Source: Nannobrachium achirus
Lineage: Eukaryota; Chordata; Actinopteri; Myctophiformes; Myctophidae
Assembly: GCA_963921795.1 (NCBI GenBank)
Contig: OY997658.1
Span: forward strand, 33,852,347 to 33,916,346
DNA: 64,000 bases
Reading direction: 5' to 3'
In this document: positions 10,993-24,705 of the stretch, in pieces
How the letters are laid out: each line of letters begins with the position of its first letter
Numbering within the stretch: position 1 is the first letter of the stretch
The notes under the pieces: generated by a model
What the model saw: only the letters and a program-made list of their open reading frames with translations
Databases searched by the model: none
Told to the model about the DNA's origin: nothing
Translations under genes and position numbers: made by a program

Positions 10993-13900
10993 GACCTGAT
11001 TTATATTTAGTTTGCACGCCAATGTCGATGTCGCACACAAAATAGCAGATCTACAAGCTCACAACACATTGCATATGAATCAGGTCTAACTTGCTGAGCC
11101 ACCAGGCACGCAGCCCTGACTGAGACCATGATTTCGTTTATTTGAAAACTATTCCAGATTGTTTTGCACAGCGATTCTTCCGGGACCTGAGGTATTCAGT
11201 TCTGTGACACGCAAAACGAGGTTTGGAGTCCCTGTGCTTAATCAGCTCTGATTGTTGGGAGGTCGGCCTGTACAGTACAGCGCCGTAACCTGCCCATGTG
11301 CACAATAACCTCCGTGTGCACCCAGTGACACTGTGCCTGTGTTGTTTTAACCCGGACCGATTGTACATGTGTTATTTCTCCAAAATCAGCAGAGGAGGAA
11401 ATAACGTTAGCCGTATGGGCAGAGGAACTGGGGCAACGCATGGCCTTTCTTGGCCTGAATCACAGTGACAGCTGGGAAATGATTAACTCTGTGGGGTGTG
11501 TGTAGTGTATGGCATACCATGACATCACTCTGTGGCAGGGCTGCAGTGTACGGTATCGTCGCCGTTGGGCAGAAACCTTGTGTCTCGATATTTCATCTGT
11601 TTTATGTTTTTTCATAACTTAAATGAATGCCCCGTATGACAGTGTCGAACAAAGTAGCAAAGATTATTTTTTTTCCGCCTATAATGGCATGGTCAAAATA
11701 GGAATACCACTTTTAAAGTGGTTATACCGGCTGTCTGTGGGTTTTATAAATATTTAACCTATGAAAAGTATTAACAAGAGCTTGTGACTTTAGTGATATG
11801 TTTTGGTTAAAACAAAATGTTTTTTGTTAAAACAAAATGTTTTTTGTTAAAAGGTTAAATCACTACATTCTGATATATTGCTATAGAGTATATTTTTCAA
11901 CAGGGGTCTCCCTATCAGCTTCAATTTTATATAGTGATTTGATATAGTGTTGCAATTTTGTCTGGTCACTTCCAAGTTCACATGCATGTTTATCTTGTTT
12001 CCTGTGTGAGTTCTCTGTTCTGATTGGATCAAATTGGTATCCCAAACTGGAAATGCATTTTCTGTTTAATAAAGGGCTGGAGACAGAGAGAACCTGTACA
12101 AAAACTGAACAAACAGACTTGAACTATCTAAGACTAAGCTGGTTACACACTGCTGCATTTTTTTGTTGCGTTTTGGAAATCCGAAATCCGCAAAAAAGGT
12201 TTTTCAGGCCAAGGAGAGAGAGAGGAGAGAGAGAGAGCAAGGGACCCAGTGGCGACAGTTGCGAAAATCGAAAGAAAAAAAAAATCCTGAAAAAATCAAC
12301 CCTGGTCTGAAAATAAATCCGAAACGGGCGGCAGTGTGCAAACATAATTGACATAACGTGAGTTAAAAAAAAATATTTACGTGCTCCGAAATTCTTCAAA
12401 AAAAAACGCAGCAATGTGCAAATGCCTTTATTTGCATGAAAAAATATCAAATATGATGTTGCAAGGTTCTGGGTTGCATGTACATGTGCCTCATGGGGTA
12501 ATTAATTAATCAACCATCTTAACCCTCCAAAAGACGTCATTTATGGTGAGAAAAAAGCTCTACATATGGATTGGAGTGTGGAGTAAATAAATACTATACA
12601 TGTCCTGGTTGTGAAAGTGGATGTGTGTATAAATTGAGGTTTCTCTTCCATGAAGGCCCTTAACCACCCACGCCTGTCAAACCATGACCGTCACGATTGC
12701 TGTTTTAGTCTGTGGTAAACAGGATATGCTGATTAATAACGTGCTTCCCCATACAGTGGATATTTTAATCTTGACTTATTTACAGATGGAACGATAAACA
12801 CAGCATTCTTCATTTGAAAATCATTCGCCTTTTCTGTAAATGGCCAGGAAGCCGCTAAAAGTCATGATTTTACTGTAAACCAGGAACTCCTGCTTATTTC
12901 CTTGTGTCAACGAACGGCCTATCACAACCAGCTGCATGTAGGGGTTCTATAGGGCAGTTGACAGTGTTTAACACCAAAATTACTGTAGGGCATTACACAG
13001 ACACTGATATAAAACGACAGCTTCTGAAAATCAAAGAACCGGCATCATAAGCCACATGGTATAAAGCTTTGATAAAATTTGATCCAATCTCTCAGTAGTG
13101 GGGGAGAGTGAAGGGGGGGGGGGAGAAAGCAAGGAGAGAGTGACACAGATGCAGAGAGAGAGAGAGAGAGAGAGGGAAAGAGAGAGAGGGAGATGACAAG
13201 GCACGGAGAAAGAGAAACAGATCTAATCTATAACATAGGCTTTGATCAAGTAGCAGTTCCACTTGGTGAGAGTGTACGGGCCCACAGCACGCAATGCAAC
13301 CATTCAGAACCCATGCATGTCTTTATTGGGTCCATCCTCTGGAACTAAATAAGAGCTGCTAATGACTGTTTAGATTAAAATCTGCCAAAAATAAGATTCA
13401 CTGCTGTATGTAAAAATCGCTTTAATCACTTGACCCTTAGATTCCCTATTCTGGGCATGTCACAGTTGGTGTAGAGGGGAAAAAGGTTGTCAAGGATAGA
13501 CCACTGGGGAACCCCGCCCAACAAAGTATCAAAGTATATATTGGTTAAAAAGTAGAACTGATTGACTGACTTGCCACAAGCTAAACGGCATCACCCAGAC
13601 TAAAGGTTGTATCTACAATCAATTCATTACTAACTTCTGTGTAACCTCATTTTAATTAAACTGTACTCACTAGCCTCCTCCGGGACCTATTAGGAAATAA
13701 TGCGAATTCATTTTTATCACAGTGGACAAAGAAAAGCTGCCCAACCGCATAATTGGGGTACGAAGATGAGATAAAAGCAGAGTCTCTAGCTGTAAATGTG
13801 GAACACATTAGCAGCTAATAAAGGCATGAAAGGGCCGAATTAGCTTGTTCGACCGCCTCATTCAAACGCCTGGCGGGAGCCCGCCGTCTGAATAATATAC

Positions 13901-14790
13901 AGTAACTCGGCGTAAAACAACTAGAAATGAATGCCATCTGAGGACCGCCGGCCCACTGGAGAGCAACGCACGAGTGTGTTGTTAACAGGCACAGTGCTGG
14001 GTCCATGCCCCGAAAGAGGCAGTTTTAGTATTTGTTCTCTGACAGAGAGAGAAAGAGAGAGAGAGAGAGATGTGCCATGCAGACAGTGTCCTCAGTGCCA
14101 ATGTACAGAGGAGCTGAGAGGACTTAAACAGCTGGGACTGCTGCTGGGCGACGTTAAAAGTTTCACTAAAGCGGAGGCCAATGTGCTTCACATAACCGTG
14201 GAATGCATAAGGCGTGTATGAGGCGTACAGCGGCATGGCCCAATGGAGAGAAGGGACACGCGTAAACAAACAAGTGTGCATCACACATGTCTTAGATATG
14301 ATGCCGGCGGTGTGGTTGGTGACATTGCCTTTGGTCTACTCTCCACACTTTCATCTGCTTTCATAAATTAGCCCTTACATACTTGATCACCATGACAATA
14401 AAGACGGTTTCTGGAGTAACCCAGACGTCATTAGTACAATATCAAAGAGCAGAGATGAAACTTAAGCATTCTCAGGAGTCGTAACTCCAGCTTACAGCAG
14501 GCTTAATGCTTCGCACACACATAGAGAATGACTCAGCAAAGATTCCGGGTTATGTGATTAAACTTTAATTAATGCAATTAATTTAAGATGTCAAAAGTGA
14601 AATGAAGTCCTGCTGCGAGGTAATTGTTTGACTCAGTCCTTTCATTTAGTCACATAATGTACTAGTGTATTAGCAGAAGCACCAGGTTTTAATTAGCCCA
14701 GAATCTCATCATGTACAAAATGTGGCTTATTGTTTCGCTTGACTCATTCTACATAACCTGTCTCCTGACATCCACCGACCCCTTTCTATT
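10993..14790. other. Intronic sequence with scattered simple repeats
   Basis: Probable intron of the minus-strand gene. It contains a single hairpin arm (AATAGCAGATCTACAAGCTC at 11,041), GA-rich tracts at 12,217-12,240, 13,115-13,190 and 14,041-14,070, and a diverged inverted-repeat block at 12,130-12,425. No supported exon. Confidence 0.45.
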
Positions 14791-14798
14791 GCTTCAAA

Positions 14799-14900
<102 letters not shown>

Positions 14901-14913
14901 ACATTATCTATAC

Positions 14914-15319
14914 CAGGGGTCTTCAGTGTTTTCAGGGACCCCTTAACTGAGAGAGCGATGAAGCAGGGACCCCCAGATTCCATAGAGTTTCATCGTTTGA
15001 TAGCACAATCATCAGTGTATTTTGGATTCATGTCAATTTGTGTCATATGTAACCACTTGAATCGTTAATACTTAATAAACTTGACCTTTCACTCTGTATT
15101 TAGTGTGCTCTTTTTTCCCCTCTACACCAAACCTCTTTGCCGAGAATAGCCCATCTACAAGCTTTTTGGCTAAAGTTCTCAGAATGTGGACGTTAGGGTT
15201 CAAATGGTTAATATAAAAAAAGGAGAAAAAAGGTTTCTATCAAAAAAAGATTTGAAGGACCCCCTGTAGTAACTCTGAGGACCCCCTAGGGGTCCCGGAC
15301 CCCCTGTTGAAGACCCCTG
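14914..15319. mobile_element. hAT-type MITE with perfect 8-bp target duplication
   Basis: The 406-bp element begins CAGGGGTCTTCAGTGTTTTC and ends GTTGAAGACCCCTG. It is flanked on both sides by atctatac (14,906-14,913; 15,320-15,327), a perfect 8-bp duplication diagnostic of hAT. One arm of the dispersed hairpin (TAGCCCATCTACAAGC, near 15,149) is inside it. Related copies lie at 34,891-35,191 (reversed) and 45,142-45,359. Confidence 0.85.
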
Positions 15320-15423
15320 ATCTATACTATGTATGTGCATATGTGGAGCCTATGTTTTTTATTCCCATGCAAGCTTTTGATCTGGGTTATAACCACATTA
15401 TTCATCATTAAAGTCAAAGAGAC

Positions 15424-15508
15424 AGACACACACACAGACACACAGACACACAGACACACAGACACACACACACACACGCACACACGCACACACGTACACA
15501 CGCACACA
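15424..15508. repeat. Compound (AC)n/(AGAC)n microsatellite at an exon edge
   Basis: CACACAGA units pass into ACAC and GCACACAC. On the minus strand this GT-rich repeat begins about 10 bp inside the intron after the donor site at 15,518. Confidence 0.85.
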
Positions 15509-15518
15509 CGTTGCCTAC

Positions 15519-15639
15519 CGGCGAGGTGCTTGCCCATGTTCTCCAGTTCCTTGGAGAACAGCGAGTCGCCCAGTAGCAGACCTGTGTGGCCGATGGAGCT
15601 CCCTCCTCTCCCTGCCTTCAGATCAGCCTCCCAGACAGG
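15519..15639 (-). CDS. Exon of an unidentified gene
   Basis: On the minus strand, acceptor GCGTCAG is followed by CCTGTCTGG, and the donor GTAGGC follows GCCG at 15,519. The 121-bp exon is open, starts in phase 0 and ends in phase 1. It encodes a segment running PVWEADLKAGRGG through LGDSLFSKELENMGKHLA. The last part is amphipathic and joins VEKDLAKLAE of the next exon. The phase at the 5' side agrees with the exon ending at 24,464. The acceptor has a weak pyrimidine tract, which lowers certainty about its exact position. Family not recognised. Confidence 0.6.
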
Positions 15640-16392
15640 CTGACGCTAGTTAGCAGTGAGGGGGGGAGAGAGAAAGTCACATTAGAAGAAAGACTCTTCA
15701 ATTAAACCTTCATATAATACCCAGCTATATGTCTGAGCCATATCAGTCAAAACAAGAGCCAATTATTATTTTAATGGCAGTTAGAAAAACATTCGAAACC
15801 ACGGCGGGGGCAAGAGATGAAAGCACGTGGTGTGGAGTTCACTCCGGTTTTGGTGAAAGTGGAGCACCAGACCAGACTGTCAGTAGTGGTGGAGGACCGT
15901 GGATAAATCTATAGGAGCTCTCTGCATGCCAGTCTGCTGGCAAAGAGCCTGACGGCAGCAAATCCCCGACTAGCAGTTAACGAACAATAAATAATGGATA
16001 CAGATTCATAAGCTCACGTTAGGCCTACTGTACGGGTTACCATGCAAAAATGAAATCAATCATCGTCCAAGCAAAAGACGAAGCAGATGGGATTGCTAAT
16101 GGCTGCCAGTTTGGGCTACATCGCTGCACCTATTCCTGGCCACATACATCATTTGGAAAGGCGCTAGTTTAAAAGACTCGGGCTGCCAAGTCCTGTAATG
16201 AGAGCACACCTAATCCCCCCTGTTTATCCCTTTGATGGTGCACAAGTGTTCAGATGATCTGTTAAGCCAAAGGGGCACGTACACATGAGCCTCTGCTACA
16301 GGTGAGATACTGCACAGAATCTGCCTACATAATCCATCTCCTGTAATGTTGGCTCACATCTGATAAATCATGACACTGCCGATGCCAATGGT

Positions 16393-17113
16393 CAGGGTGT
16401 CACAAGGGGGGGAAACGTGGGACTGAGTTACTAGGGCCCAAGGTGGAGGGGCCTTGATTATTTTATACTTAAGCTATTGAAAAATAGCAGATACAAGCTC
16501 ACAGCGCAGCACCGAGTGCAAAACACATTTTAGGACACTGCTCCAACAGTTTTTGCCCTTATATCATGCAAAGCGGTACACGGTATCTCTAAAGTCATGT
16601 CATCAACATGGATCTGTCCCATTTCCCATGATTGGCTACGATTACGAAGTTTGTATATGTGACCTGACGGTCGCTTATCTCCCGATTAGGGAGTCTTACT
16701 GGTGTATTTTTTATGCGAACATTTGTGACTAAAATTTCGCTTCTGGGGGGTCCCTGGAACTAAATATTTTGAGATGGGGGTCTGTAGCTAAATACATATC
16801 ACTTTGGGGGTCACTGACATACAGTAGAAATATAGGTTTTTCAAAAAACCTTAGAAGGATTTGAGATATTCAAAGACTTTTTCAAGATTTTTCAAAAATA
16901 GCAGATCTACATGCTCGCAGCGCGGCACTCAGTGCCGCGCTGTGAGCTTGTATATCTGCTATTTTTCAATAGTTAAAACACAGAATAATGCGTAATTATG
17001 CGTTCCCGGTCTAAATGGGTTAGACCCCCTCTCCCCATGAAGAACATTCATGGGGGGCCCGCCAGTGAATCCTTGTACCCAGCCAGGGCCCAGAATGTGG
17101 TGCGACGCCCCTG
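16393..17113. mobile_element. hAT-type element, CAGGGYGTC ends, copy 1
   Basis: The 721-bp element begins CAGGGTGTCACAAGGGGGG and ends GTGCGACGCCCCTG. It is flanked by ccaatggt on both sides (16,385-16,392; 17,114-17,121), a perfect hAT duplication. The interior is non-coding and carries one full and one partial dispersed hairpin. A shorter copy lies at 31,820-32,296. Confidence 0.85.
16894..16966. repeat. Dispersed palindromic hairpin
   Basis: Arms AAAAATAGCAGATCTACATG and CTTGTATATCTGCTATTTTT pair around a GC-rich loop stem, GCGGCACTCAGTGCCGC. A single arm of the same family lies upstream at about 16,484-16,528. Confidence 0.8.
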
Positions 17114-17874
17114 CCAATGGTTACGTCATGTGTTGTGCTTAGCGCCGGCTGATATCCCGCCGCGACATGACAAATTGCCGAGACGGGCTGGAGAGAGTTT
17201 AGAGCTGACATATATGACGACAGACGCAAAGTCTTCCAACTGCAATTTATGGACTAACCAGGGATATGACAGCCTAATCATTTAGGGTTCTGGAATCTTT
17301 GGTCTCGAAAAACATATCTGTATATAGGAGGCATGGTGAAGAACAACAGCACAGCGATATACCGCAGATAAATGGCAGAACGTGATCCCCAGGGACTCTG
17401 GACTTGGTCTTGGTGCCTGCCAGCATTATGAGCCACTTTGTGGTGCTGGGACCACGGCACCACAGCCCTTGCTTATAATTGCAGCCCCCATAAAGCAGTC
17501 AAATGGGTGAAACATTGCAACTGATGTCCGCCCATCGATTTCTTTTTCTATGGTTGTGTCTTCGCCGATCCTGCTGTATGACATCATCTCTCGTACAGAT
17601 CTCTCCGGTTCCACATGTCTGCGACGAAAATTCCAAGCGGAGCCGTTGACAGACCTCTGCGTTAAAGATGAATGCATTTTCATCATATTTGTTCCAGAAT
17701 AAAGTCACTGGAGCACACAACACTGCTTTTTGGCTAAAAAGCCCTTTCAGAAGACCAAATATTGACAAGGTTTCCAAAACGTATCTTCACAGTATTACAC
17801 CAGTCAATTGGCCAAATACTTTTTCTACCACTTTTTGTGGTCACATGTTCAGATACTGGATTCTGATTGGCTTA

Positions 17875-18107
17875 AAACAGTGGTAAATCAGGCAACAACC
17901 TTGAGTTGGCTCATGGACACCGCCCACTGAAACAATTAATGATTGTAACTAATATAAATATCCTTGCAAGTTACAGCTGTGTTTTCTTTCATTTATATGG
18001 TAGAAGTGGTAGAAAAGCAATTTACCATTCGAGGGTCGTGGGTTGTGTGGCACTCGGCTTCGCCTCGTGCCACAACCCTGAAACAGTGGTAAATCAGCCA
18101 ACAACCC
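17875..18107. repeat. Direct repeats flanking a GC hairpin
   Basis: AACAGTGGTAAATCAGGCAA near 17,875 recurs with one change near 18,081. Just before the second copy (18,043-18,076) lies a hairpin, GTGGCACTCGGCTTCGCCTC continuing into its complement. This is probably the remnant of a small DNA element. Confidence 0.45.
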
Positions 18108-18591
18108 TCTCCCTCTCATGGTAAATGGCTTACATAGTCCCGTTAGGACCCTTACAGTCCAGTCCAGAATGAGAATCTCTTATCAGTGAAGCATACAGTG
18201 CTATCTGCACTTCTCCAGCCCTCCAGCACACGTGTCCAGTTAGCAGACTGTAATAAGGACCATACTGTATATCCTGGATCCTTGCTACAGCACTCCTGTG
18301 TCTTGACACACAGACAGGATGTAAAGAGTCTGCAGGCAATTCACCTCACCAGATAACATCCAAAAATAAACAGACATTATAATCAAAATATGACTTGTTG
18401 AACAACTGGTTGCTCTTGATTAGGAGGACACACTGCCTCTGCCGAGAGAGAGAACTGGGCTGGTTCATATCAACTTTTCTAAGACTAGAAGGGGAGACGA
18501 AGAGAATCCGCTCAGTCTACAAATCCTCAGTTCATTTAGAACAGTGCTGTGAAGACTGAAGTCTAAGATTAAAGGTGCTTCATGTGTAGGG

Positions 18592-18840
18592 CACTGGTTC
18601 TCAAAGTGGGGTCCGGGGACCCCCAGGGGTCTTTGAGGGGGTCCCCAGCTAAATGATAGTTAGGAACCAAATGGACCCTTATGGAATCTGAGAGTGTACA
18701 AATGGAAACAAATGGACCCATTTGTACACCCAATCAATTAAAATAGATTTTACAATATAAATTGGGCTCCCAGAAATAGAAATGCCACTAAATGGGGGGT
18801 CTGCAGCCTAATGCATGTCAATTTGGGGGTCGTGGTCCTC
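18592..18840. mobile_element. hAT-derived fragment
   Basis: It starts CACTGGTTCTCAAAGTGGGG, a hAT-type end, and has GGGGTCC-rich sequence like the other CAGTGGTTCTCAA family members here. The right end is not defined. Confidence 0.45.
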
Positions 18841-18844
18841 TGTG

Positions 18845-20161
18845 TGGGGAGGATTATGCTGTGTTTGATGATGTGAACAGGAGATCTTCAACATGTTGAT
18901 TGTTGTTACTGTGCGAATCAGGTCTCTCTTGAGAATGTGACCTCAGGTCTAAATGAGATTACTGTACCTGTATAAATAAAACAAACAAAAGACACACATC
19001 GGTAGCACATCAGCTCTTCTCTCCCTTTCCTCACCTAATCTGTCTCACACACTAACTAATCAGATTTGACTGCACTCTAGCATTTCTGGGTGAGACTAAA
19101 TAAATGCACGTAATGTGCTACTGCTACTCCCTTCACTGTGGTTTGAGGCAGCCATTGTCCTTATCGGAAATTATGTATGTGTTTAGACACGACCCCAAGT
19201 ACTTCCAACTGTTTGTTTGTCGCTTTCCCTGGAATGCTTGAAAGAAAGCATTTAAGCTGCACAGAGGATGAAGAGACAAGAAGGAGGAAGGCCTTTTCAT
19301 ATCCATAATAAAAGGACTGCTATAATTTAGCAATGACTCATGGGGATATTAATCTCAGCGATGCAAAACCCAAGTTGTATAATACCCATCCCACTATGGC
19401 AATACCAAAAGACCGCCTGAAAAAAGAAAAGAAATAAAGAAAATAACAGAAAAGGAAGGGGGGAAAAGCCCTTTGGTGATACTTCTGCCCAAATAACAAA
19501 CATGGATCTAGTTTCTCACAAAATTAAATCCATATTGAGAGTGAACATGACAGAGAGAGGGGATGGGAGTCCAGAGTAAAATCCTTTTAAAGCATGCATG
19601 TGTGCCGCTATGCGTGTGTGTGTGGTCAGCAGTAATGGCCAACAGGAACCAGGGCCAACTCCAATTTTGCCCTCCGTACAACACTGTTTGGGCCCTACGG
19701 TACTTGTACAGCCAGCAACCTCAAACATGGTCTGGGTGAAGAGGAGGTTGGAGAGTAGAACTGGCGTTTGTAATTGACAAAGCACCGTACCTCACATGGT
19801 GTGGTCTGGTCAGCGTAGGATAGGTTGGTGCTACCCTGACACAAACACACGCACAGGCAGGCATATACTGTAGAGTACACACATTTCTGATCATTACGTT
19901 AGCCTTCAAGGCAATTTGTTCAATATGTGTTCTTAAAAGAATGTGTGGCATATGTTCGTACAAAGGCCTGGCATGTGTTCTGCCAGAGGATCTGATCCTC
20001 TGTGTTCACTACTTTAACATACTTGACTCCTGTCCTGCCAAATGCTCGTTGAGGAAGGGGGGGGGGGGGGGCGCCACTTCTGTCACAAAAGGCCTCGGTC
20101 ACACAAGGCTTTAGTCCGCCCTCCACAGATTCTCTGTGGATGTTGTCATGTTATGTGCGAT

Positions 20162-20196
<35 letters not shown>

Positions 20197-20745
20197 AACA
20201 TGAACTTCCCCAATGTTTCTCTATGTGCGTGCCTCTGAGTGATTTGACACTTTGGTAAGAAACAAATGGCTGATTTATTTGTAGATTCATGCGAGAGGCA
20301 GCTCAATTCACATCTGGTTTGTTTTCATCTTGTTTTTGCATAAAGTGATTTTATTGCATCGAATAGTTTGAAGTGTGTCTGGTAAAAGTATTGTGTACTG
20401 TTGTTGGAGGAACAGTCGCTGGGATGCAAGGATTAAAAACTTCTCCAGTAATTTGTGATGAGGACACGAGAACAAAAAAACAAACTCTGGACCATTTCTG
20501 TTGTCTAGATACAGTACTCTTTGAAGGCATAGCCGTAACCGAGTTTATCCAGGACATAACCACAACAAATATTGAATACAAATCCGGAGATGTTTTCCAA
20601 ACGTCATGTTCAGCTGTTACATCCCACTCTAGCTAATGTTGCCTTGGGAGGATACGGGATATGAGGTGTAACGCTCCACTTTTAATGCATTCCTGTTTTC
20701 TTGGCTCGCAACACAATCACCTAATGGACCTGTAATGTACTGTTT
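18845..20745. other. Intronic sequence, no exon recognised
   Basis: Contains a G run at 20,057-20,071 and a (GA)n tract at 20,165-20,193. Otherwise it shows no element or exon I can support. Confidence 0.4.
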
Positions 20746-20749
20746 AAGG

Positions 20750-21200
20750 CAGGGGTCTCAAACTGGCGGCCCGGGGGCCATTTGCGGCCCGCGAGACGAT
20801 ATTTTGTGGCCCCCACCTTAATATGAAAGTTTAATGTTAGTGCGGCCCAGGGACATGCTGGGCCCCTGATTCAGCCCGGGAAAAAGAGTTGGAGAGGCCC
20901 TCATTGCGCGCTATAGAGAGAGATCTCTCTCTATAGTGCTGCTGCTACTCAAAGATTTGCCATTTCAGATCATGACAAGTGACAAGCCAGTGGGCCAATT
21001 ACATGAGTTATATTTCGTCGTTGTCGGGTGGAAACCTTGTATGTCTAAAACCGTTTGTTTTGTATTTATCATTTTAAAAATGATTTAAACTAGTGAAAAC
21101 AGCCGATCTGCTGTTTTCACTACTTTTCACTACTTTTCACTTCACTACTTTTGCGGCCCAGCCTCAGCCAGACTCTGCCTCCGTGGTTTAAGGGCTCTTA
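20750..21200. mobile_element. hAT-type fragment with nested MITE
   Basis: The start CAGGGGTCTCAAACTGGCGG and the repeated GCGGCCC phrases are typical of a widespread fish hAT family. From about 21,012 a copy of the CGTCGTTGTCGGGTGG MITE interrupts it, with a reduced palindrome GTGAAAACAGCCGATCTGCT at 21,093-21,120. The right end of the host element is unclear. Confidence 0.5.
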
Positions 21201-23880
21201 GGCCCACTGGCCTACCAGTGAATCAGCACATCCAAAAGCAAGCAGGATATTGTCAATAACACAATTAGAATCCAATTCAAGCTCTCCTCCTGAGACGGTG
21301 CAAAGACAGGTCTTATGACACACTGTCTATGCCTAAGACACAAAGGAGAAGCAAACAATCCAAGAACGTTTGAAACTATCACGGAAATAGCTCATCATGT
21401 CATGAACATAGAAGCATGGACAACTAGCAGCAGGGAAATGTGATAGATGCTTGGAGGGAGACAAGGGATGTTTAATCAGCGAATAATCTGATCGTGGACA
21501 TGGTTCACAACAAAATGCATGCAGTGTCTGAGCAGGTGAAATGGAATTAAAGGAAAACAAAGGATAAAGTTCATAAAGCCGGCATCAAGAATGGAATAAT
21601 ATAGTAAGGCTCTACATGCAGTAATCCCTTGCCAACCAACACACTCCCCCCCCCCCCCCCCTCTTAAATCCAGATTAACAGCCGTTTTTAATGGAGCCAC
21701 GAATGTCATGGATTCCTCTGTTGTTTTGTTTTGACGCTTTGTTTCTTCGGTACAGTGAGGTTGAGTAATTTGCTTTTGTTTGTTTGAGGTTTTGTAAAAT
21801 GGGTTTCTTATAAACAAAAAACTAAAAAAGACAATCGTGAATCTGATTCTTTCTTGTTTCCCCCGGTTAATCTGGTCGGTTCCTGGCAGGAGGGCCAGCC
21901 ATGTTCATGCTTAGACACGCATGTTTATTTGGGTCACGGGTATCCCTGCAGAACCCACAACTGTACATTGGTCAGGTTTGAGTCTGACTGTGGCTGAGAG
22001 ATTGTGGAGAGAGAGGATACAATGTCTTGTTGAGAGATCAAACGGGAAGAAAGCAATCACAACTGGCACCTCCATACCACTTCTTTCAACATTTGGTAAT
22101 GAGTATCACAACACACAGTAGGTTGGAGTAAGTCAGTGAAGAAAAACTTAATTTGTTTCATGCTGACGAATAAGCCTTCAGAGTGGATGACTCTTTCACC
22201 AAACTGTACTTTAAGCTCACTTATTGAGTTAAGAAAATAATTCAAGGCACGGCACGCAGAGGCCACATTAAAGAAAACCACTAATAAGGAAAGTCTGGAA
22301 ATCCTGAAGATACAAACCTTTACAGAAATAAAATGGCTCTAGAGTTACCTATGCTCTAAATCATGGTGATTTGCTCTGAAGATAATCATGTATGCATAGG
22401 CATAGAGGTGTGGGGAGCAGTCTGTTGATAGAATGGGGAGGATTGGTGCCAAATATGAAAAGGGCCCCTGCCATGTAGTATATCTCCTGAAACCTGGCCA
22501 AATTCCACTGGAAATATAAATAAACCTGCACAACGCTGCCTTGAATCATACACATTGCATCACTCTAATTATCTTCTTTTTTTTTCCTACCATAAAAATG
22601 AACAATTTTCCCCTGACTGACTTTATGACGGTAACACCCAGGCTGGGCCGAGTGAAGGTTTGATTAAAACATATCATTTGACAGGAAACTGTAGAAGGAA
22701 TTCTCAGGGAAATGCTTCAGCGATTGCTTTAGGAAAGTATCTGCCTTTATTAGGCAATTATCACGTAGAGGCGCTGGCTGAGGCTTGTTAAACTAACGAT
22801 AACCATTAACAGTGTTTACTTTCCAAAATTCACTGCCCAGTGCAGGGCAATCAACAGCACAAGGCATGCTCTACTAATGCCCTGCTCGAACAGAGCAACC
22901 GCAAATGTTTTACTTTTATTACAATATCCCTTTACTAACACTAATATTGCAACAATATAATTTAGGGATCTAACATGGAAAGAACAGTGACTGTCTTTAA
23001 TTATGAATCTTCATAAATGAATTATTAAATACTGGAAATGGGATTGTGGTGTTGCTGAGACTATAGAGGCTTCTCCCACTGTATGACTTCAGCTATTGTT
23101 TGTCCAAAGAAATGAGTCAACTCTTGAAAGTGTTACATTTAGTTCCATGCCATTTAAAGCCTCTGGTCACAGGACCCCAGAGGACCAGTTAAACTAACAA
23201 GCTATTATAAAGACAAATTGCAATTGCCTTTCAAATCAGGTCCAACATAAAGCAATTAAACAGCAAACAACCACATTAGCTAATAGCTACAGTAGGGTGA
23301 CAGGAGACGTTCACACTTTCTGTTTCCACATGGGACGAATTAGAACCTTGCTCTTTAGCTTGCCAGACAAGACTCAACCTATGTACTGTAGTGTGTGACA
23401 GAGAGAGAGAGAGCTTGGATCCATGTCATAGGGAAATCAAATGTGCCCCTAGAGGGAAACATTCCTAAACTGTTCTCTCCCACTATAAAAATGACAGAAG
23501 GATGTCATCCTTTCATTTCATGCATAGTTTCAGCTGATACACAACGTTTCTCTCCCATTTGGTAACAATGGTTACAGTTGCATTGGCCTAATGCGTTGAA
23601 CTACAAGGCTTCTGACTGAACTGCAGTCGCTCAGGAACCTGATGCCAGTGAGTCTGGAGCCTTTCTCCATCTGCTGAACACACGGAGCAAATCCACAACT
23701 CCAAAGCCCCCTTTCTGTCTGTAAAACTGCAGTAAAGAAAAAAAAAAGGCCATTCCAACACTTGATTCTGGGTAATTATAAAAAGGTATCGACTGGTTTG
23801 AATAATTAAACAACGGTGCTGGCGTCTTGGCTGACCACTTTATTAATAGCATGTGAGTGTGTCTGTGCCAGTTTGTGTTT
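21200..23880. other. Intronic sequence, no exon recognised
   Basis: Contains a C run near 21,644-21,661 and AT-rich unique sequence. No convincing element ends or exon. Confidence 0.4.

Positions 23881-23883
<3 letters not shown>

Positions 23884-23958
<75 letters not shown>
23884..23958. repeat. (TG)n microsatellite
   Basis: About 75 bp of uninterrupted TG. Confidence 0.95.
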
Positions 23959-23961
<3 letters not shown>

Positions 23962-24463
23962 AGTACGTGTGAGCCAGCACGGCCCTGTAGGCTTCCTTGC
24001 TATACAGTTTGCCACCTCAACTTGGTGACCCTGTAGCATGTGAAGCTGTGCACGCTATCATCCACCCATAGAACAATGGCATGTGGACTCCTATTTTGTG
24101 CCTATTGTGTCCGCCATCTAAAATAGCCTCGTGTCTAATTGTGTTGTGAGATATTCTTTACGTTTATCCTTTTCAAACTGCACACAAAGTGCCCTAAGAG
24201 GACAGCAAAGTGATCCAGGAAGATCCCTCATTGGGTGTATCACTTGTTCGGTTCTATCAGCCGTTGTGTAAATGCTGAAATGCCCCCGTGGAGGAGGATC
24301 CGATCTGCTTGGGCCTTGTCCTAATAACAAGACGATTGAGGTGGTTTTTTATCTGTCTCCCTTTCTGACAATGGTGGCTGAGGAGGAGACAGCGACGTGG
24401 TAATTGATGTGGGTAAGGTGATCTAGATTGTCTGACGATGGATGCGGGCGAAAAGACACTTAC

Positions 24464-24542
24464 TGGGCCTGTCACTTGAGACACGGCCTCGCATTCCTGC
24501 CCCCGTCCTCCCAGCATGTCCACCGCGGGCGATGGGTCTATA
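24464..24542 (-). CDS. Small exon of an unidentified gene
   Basis: On the minus strand a CT-rich tract ending CTTCTGGAG precedes the exon and a strong donor GTAAGT follows CCCA at 24,464. The 79-bp exon takes phase 2 from the exon ending at 34,400 and ends in phase 0, matching the exon at 15,639. The frame reads IDPSPAVDMLGG through QVTGP without stops. A second AG five bases further (exon start 24,537) would give a phase that does not fit the next exon, so I chose 24,542. The pyrimidine tract of the acceptor runs straight into a (GT)n microsatellite. Small size makes this the least certain of the five exons. Confidence 0.5.
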
Positions 24543-24560
24543 CTCCAGAAGAGAGAGAGA

Positions 24561-24561
<1 letters not shown>

Positions 24562-24631
<70 letters not shown>

Positions 24632-24632
24632 A

Positions 24633-24703
<71 letters not shown>

Positions 24704-24705
24704 CC
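24562..24705. repeat. (AC)n microsatellite next to an acceptor
   Basis: About 140 bp of AC with ACAG interruptions near 24,626, followed by ACAGACAGAGAG. On the minus strand it supplies the GT/CT sequence immediately before the exon at 24,542. Confidence 0.95.

Noticed and set aside
24257..24463. Extension of the 24.5-kb exon past the GTAAGT donor
   Set aside because: The frame stays open to 24,257, but the strong donor and the phase match with the exon at 15,639 favour ending at 24,464.
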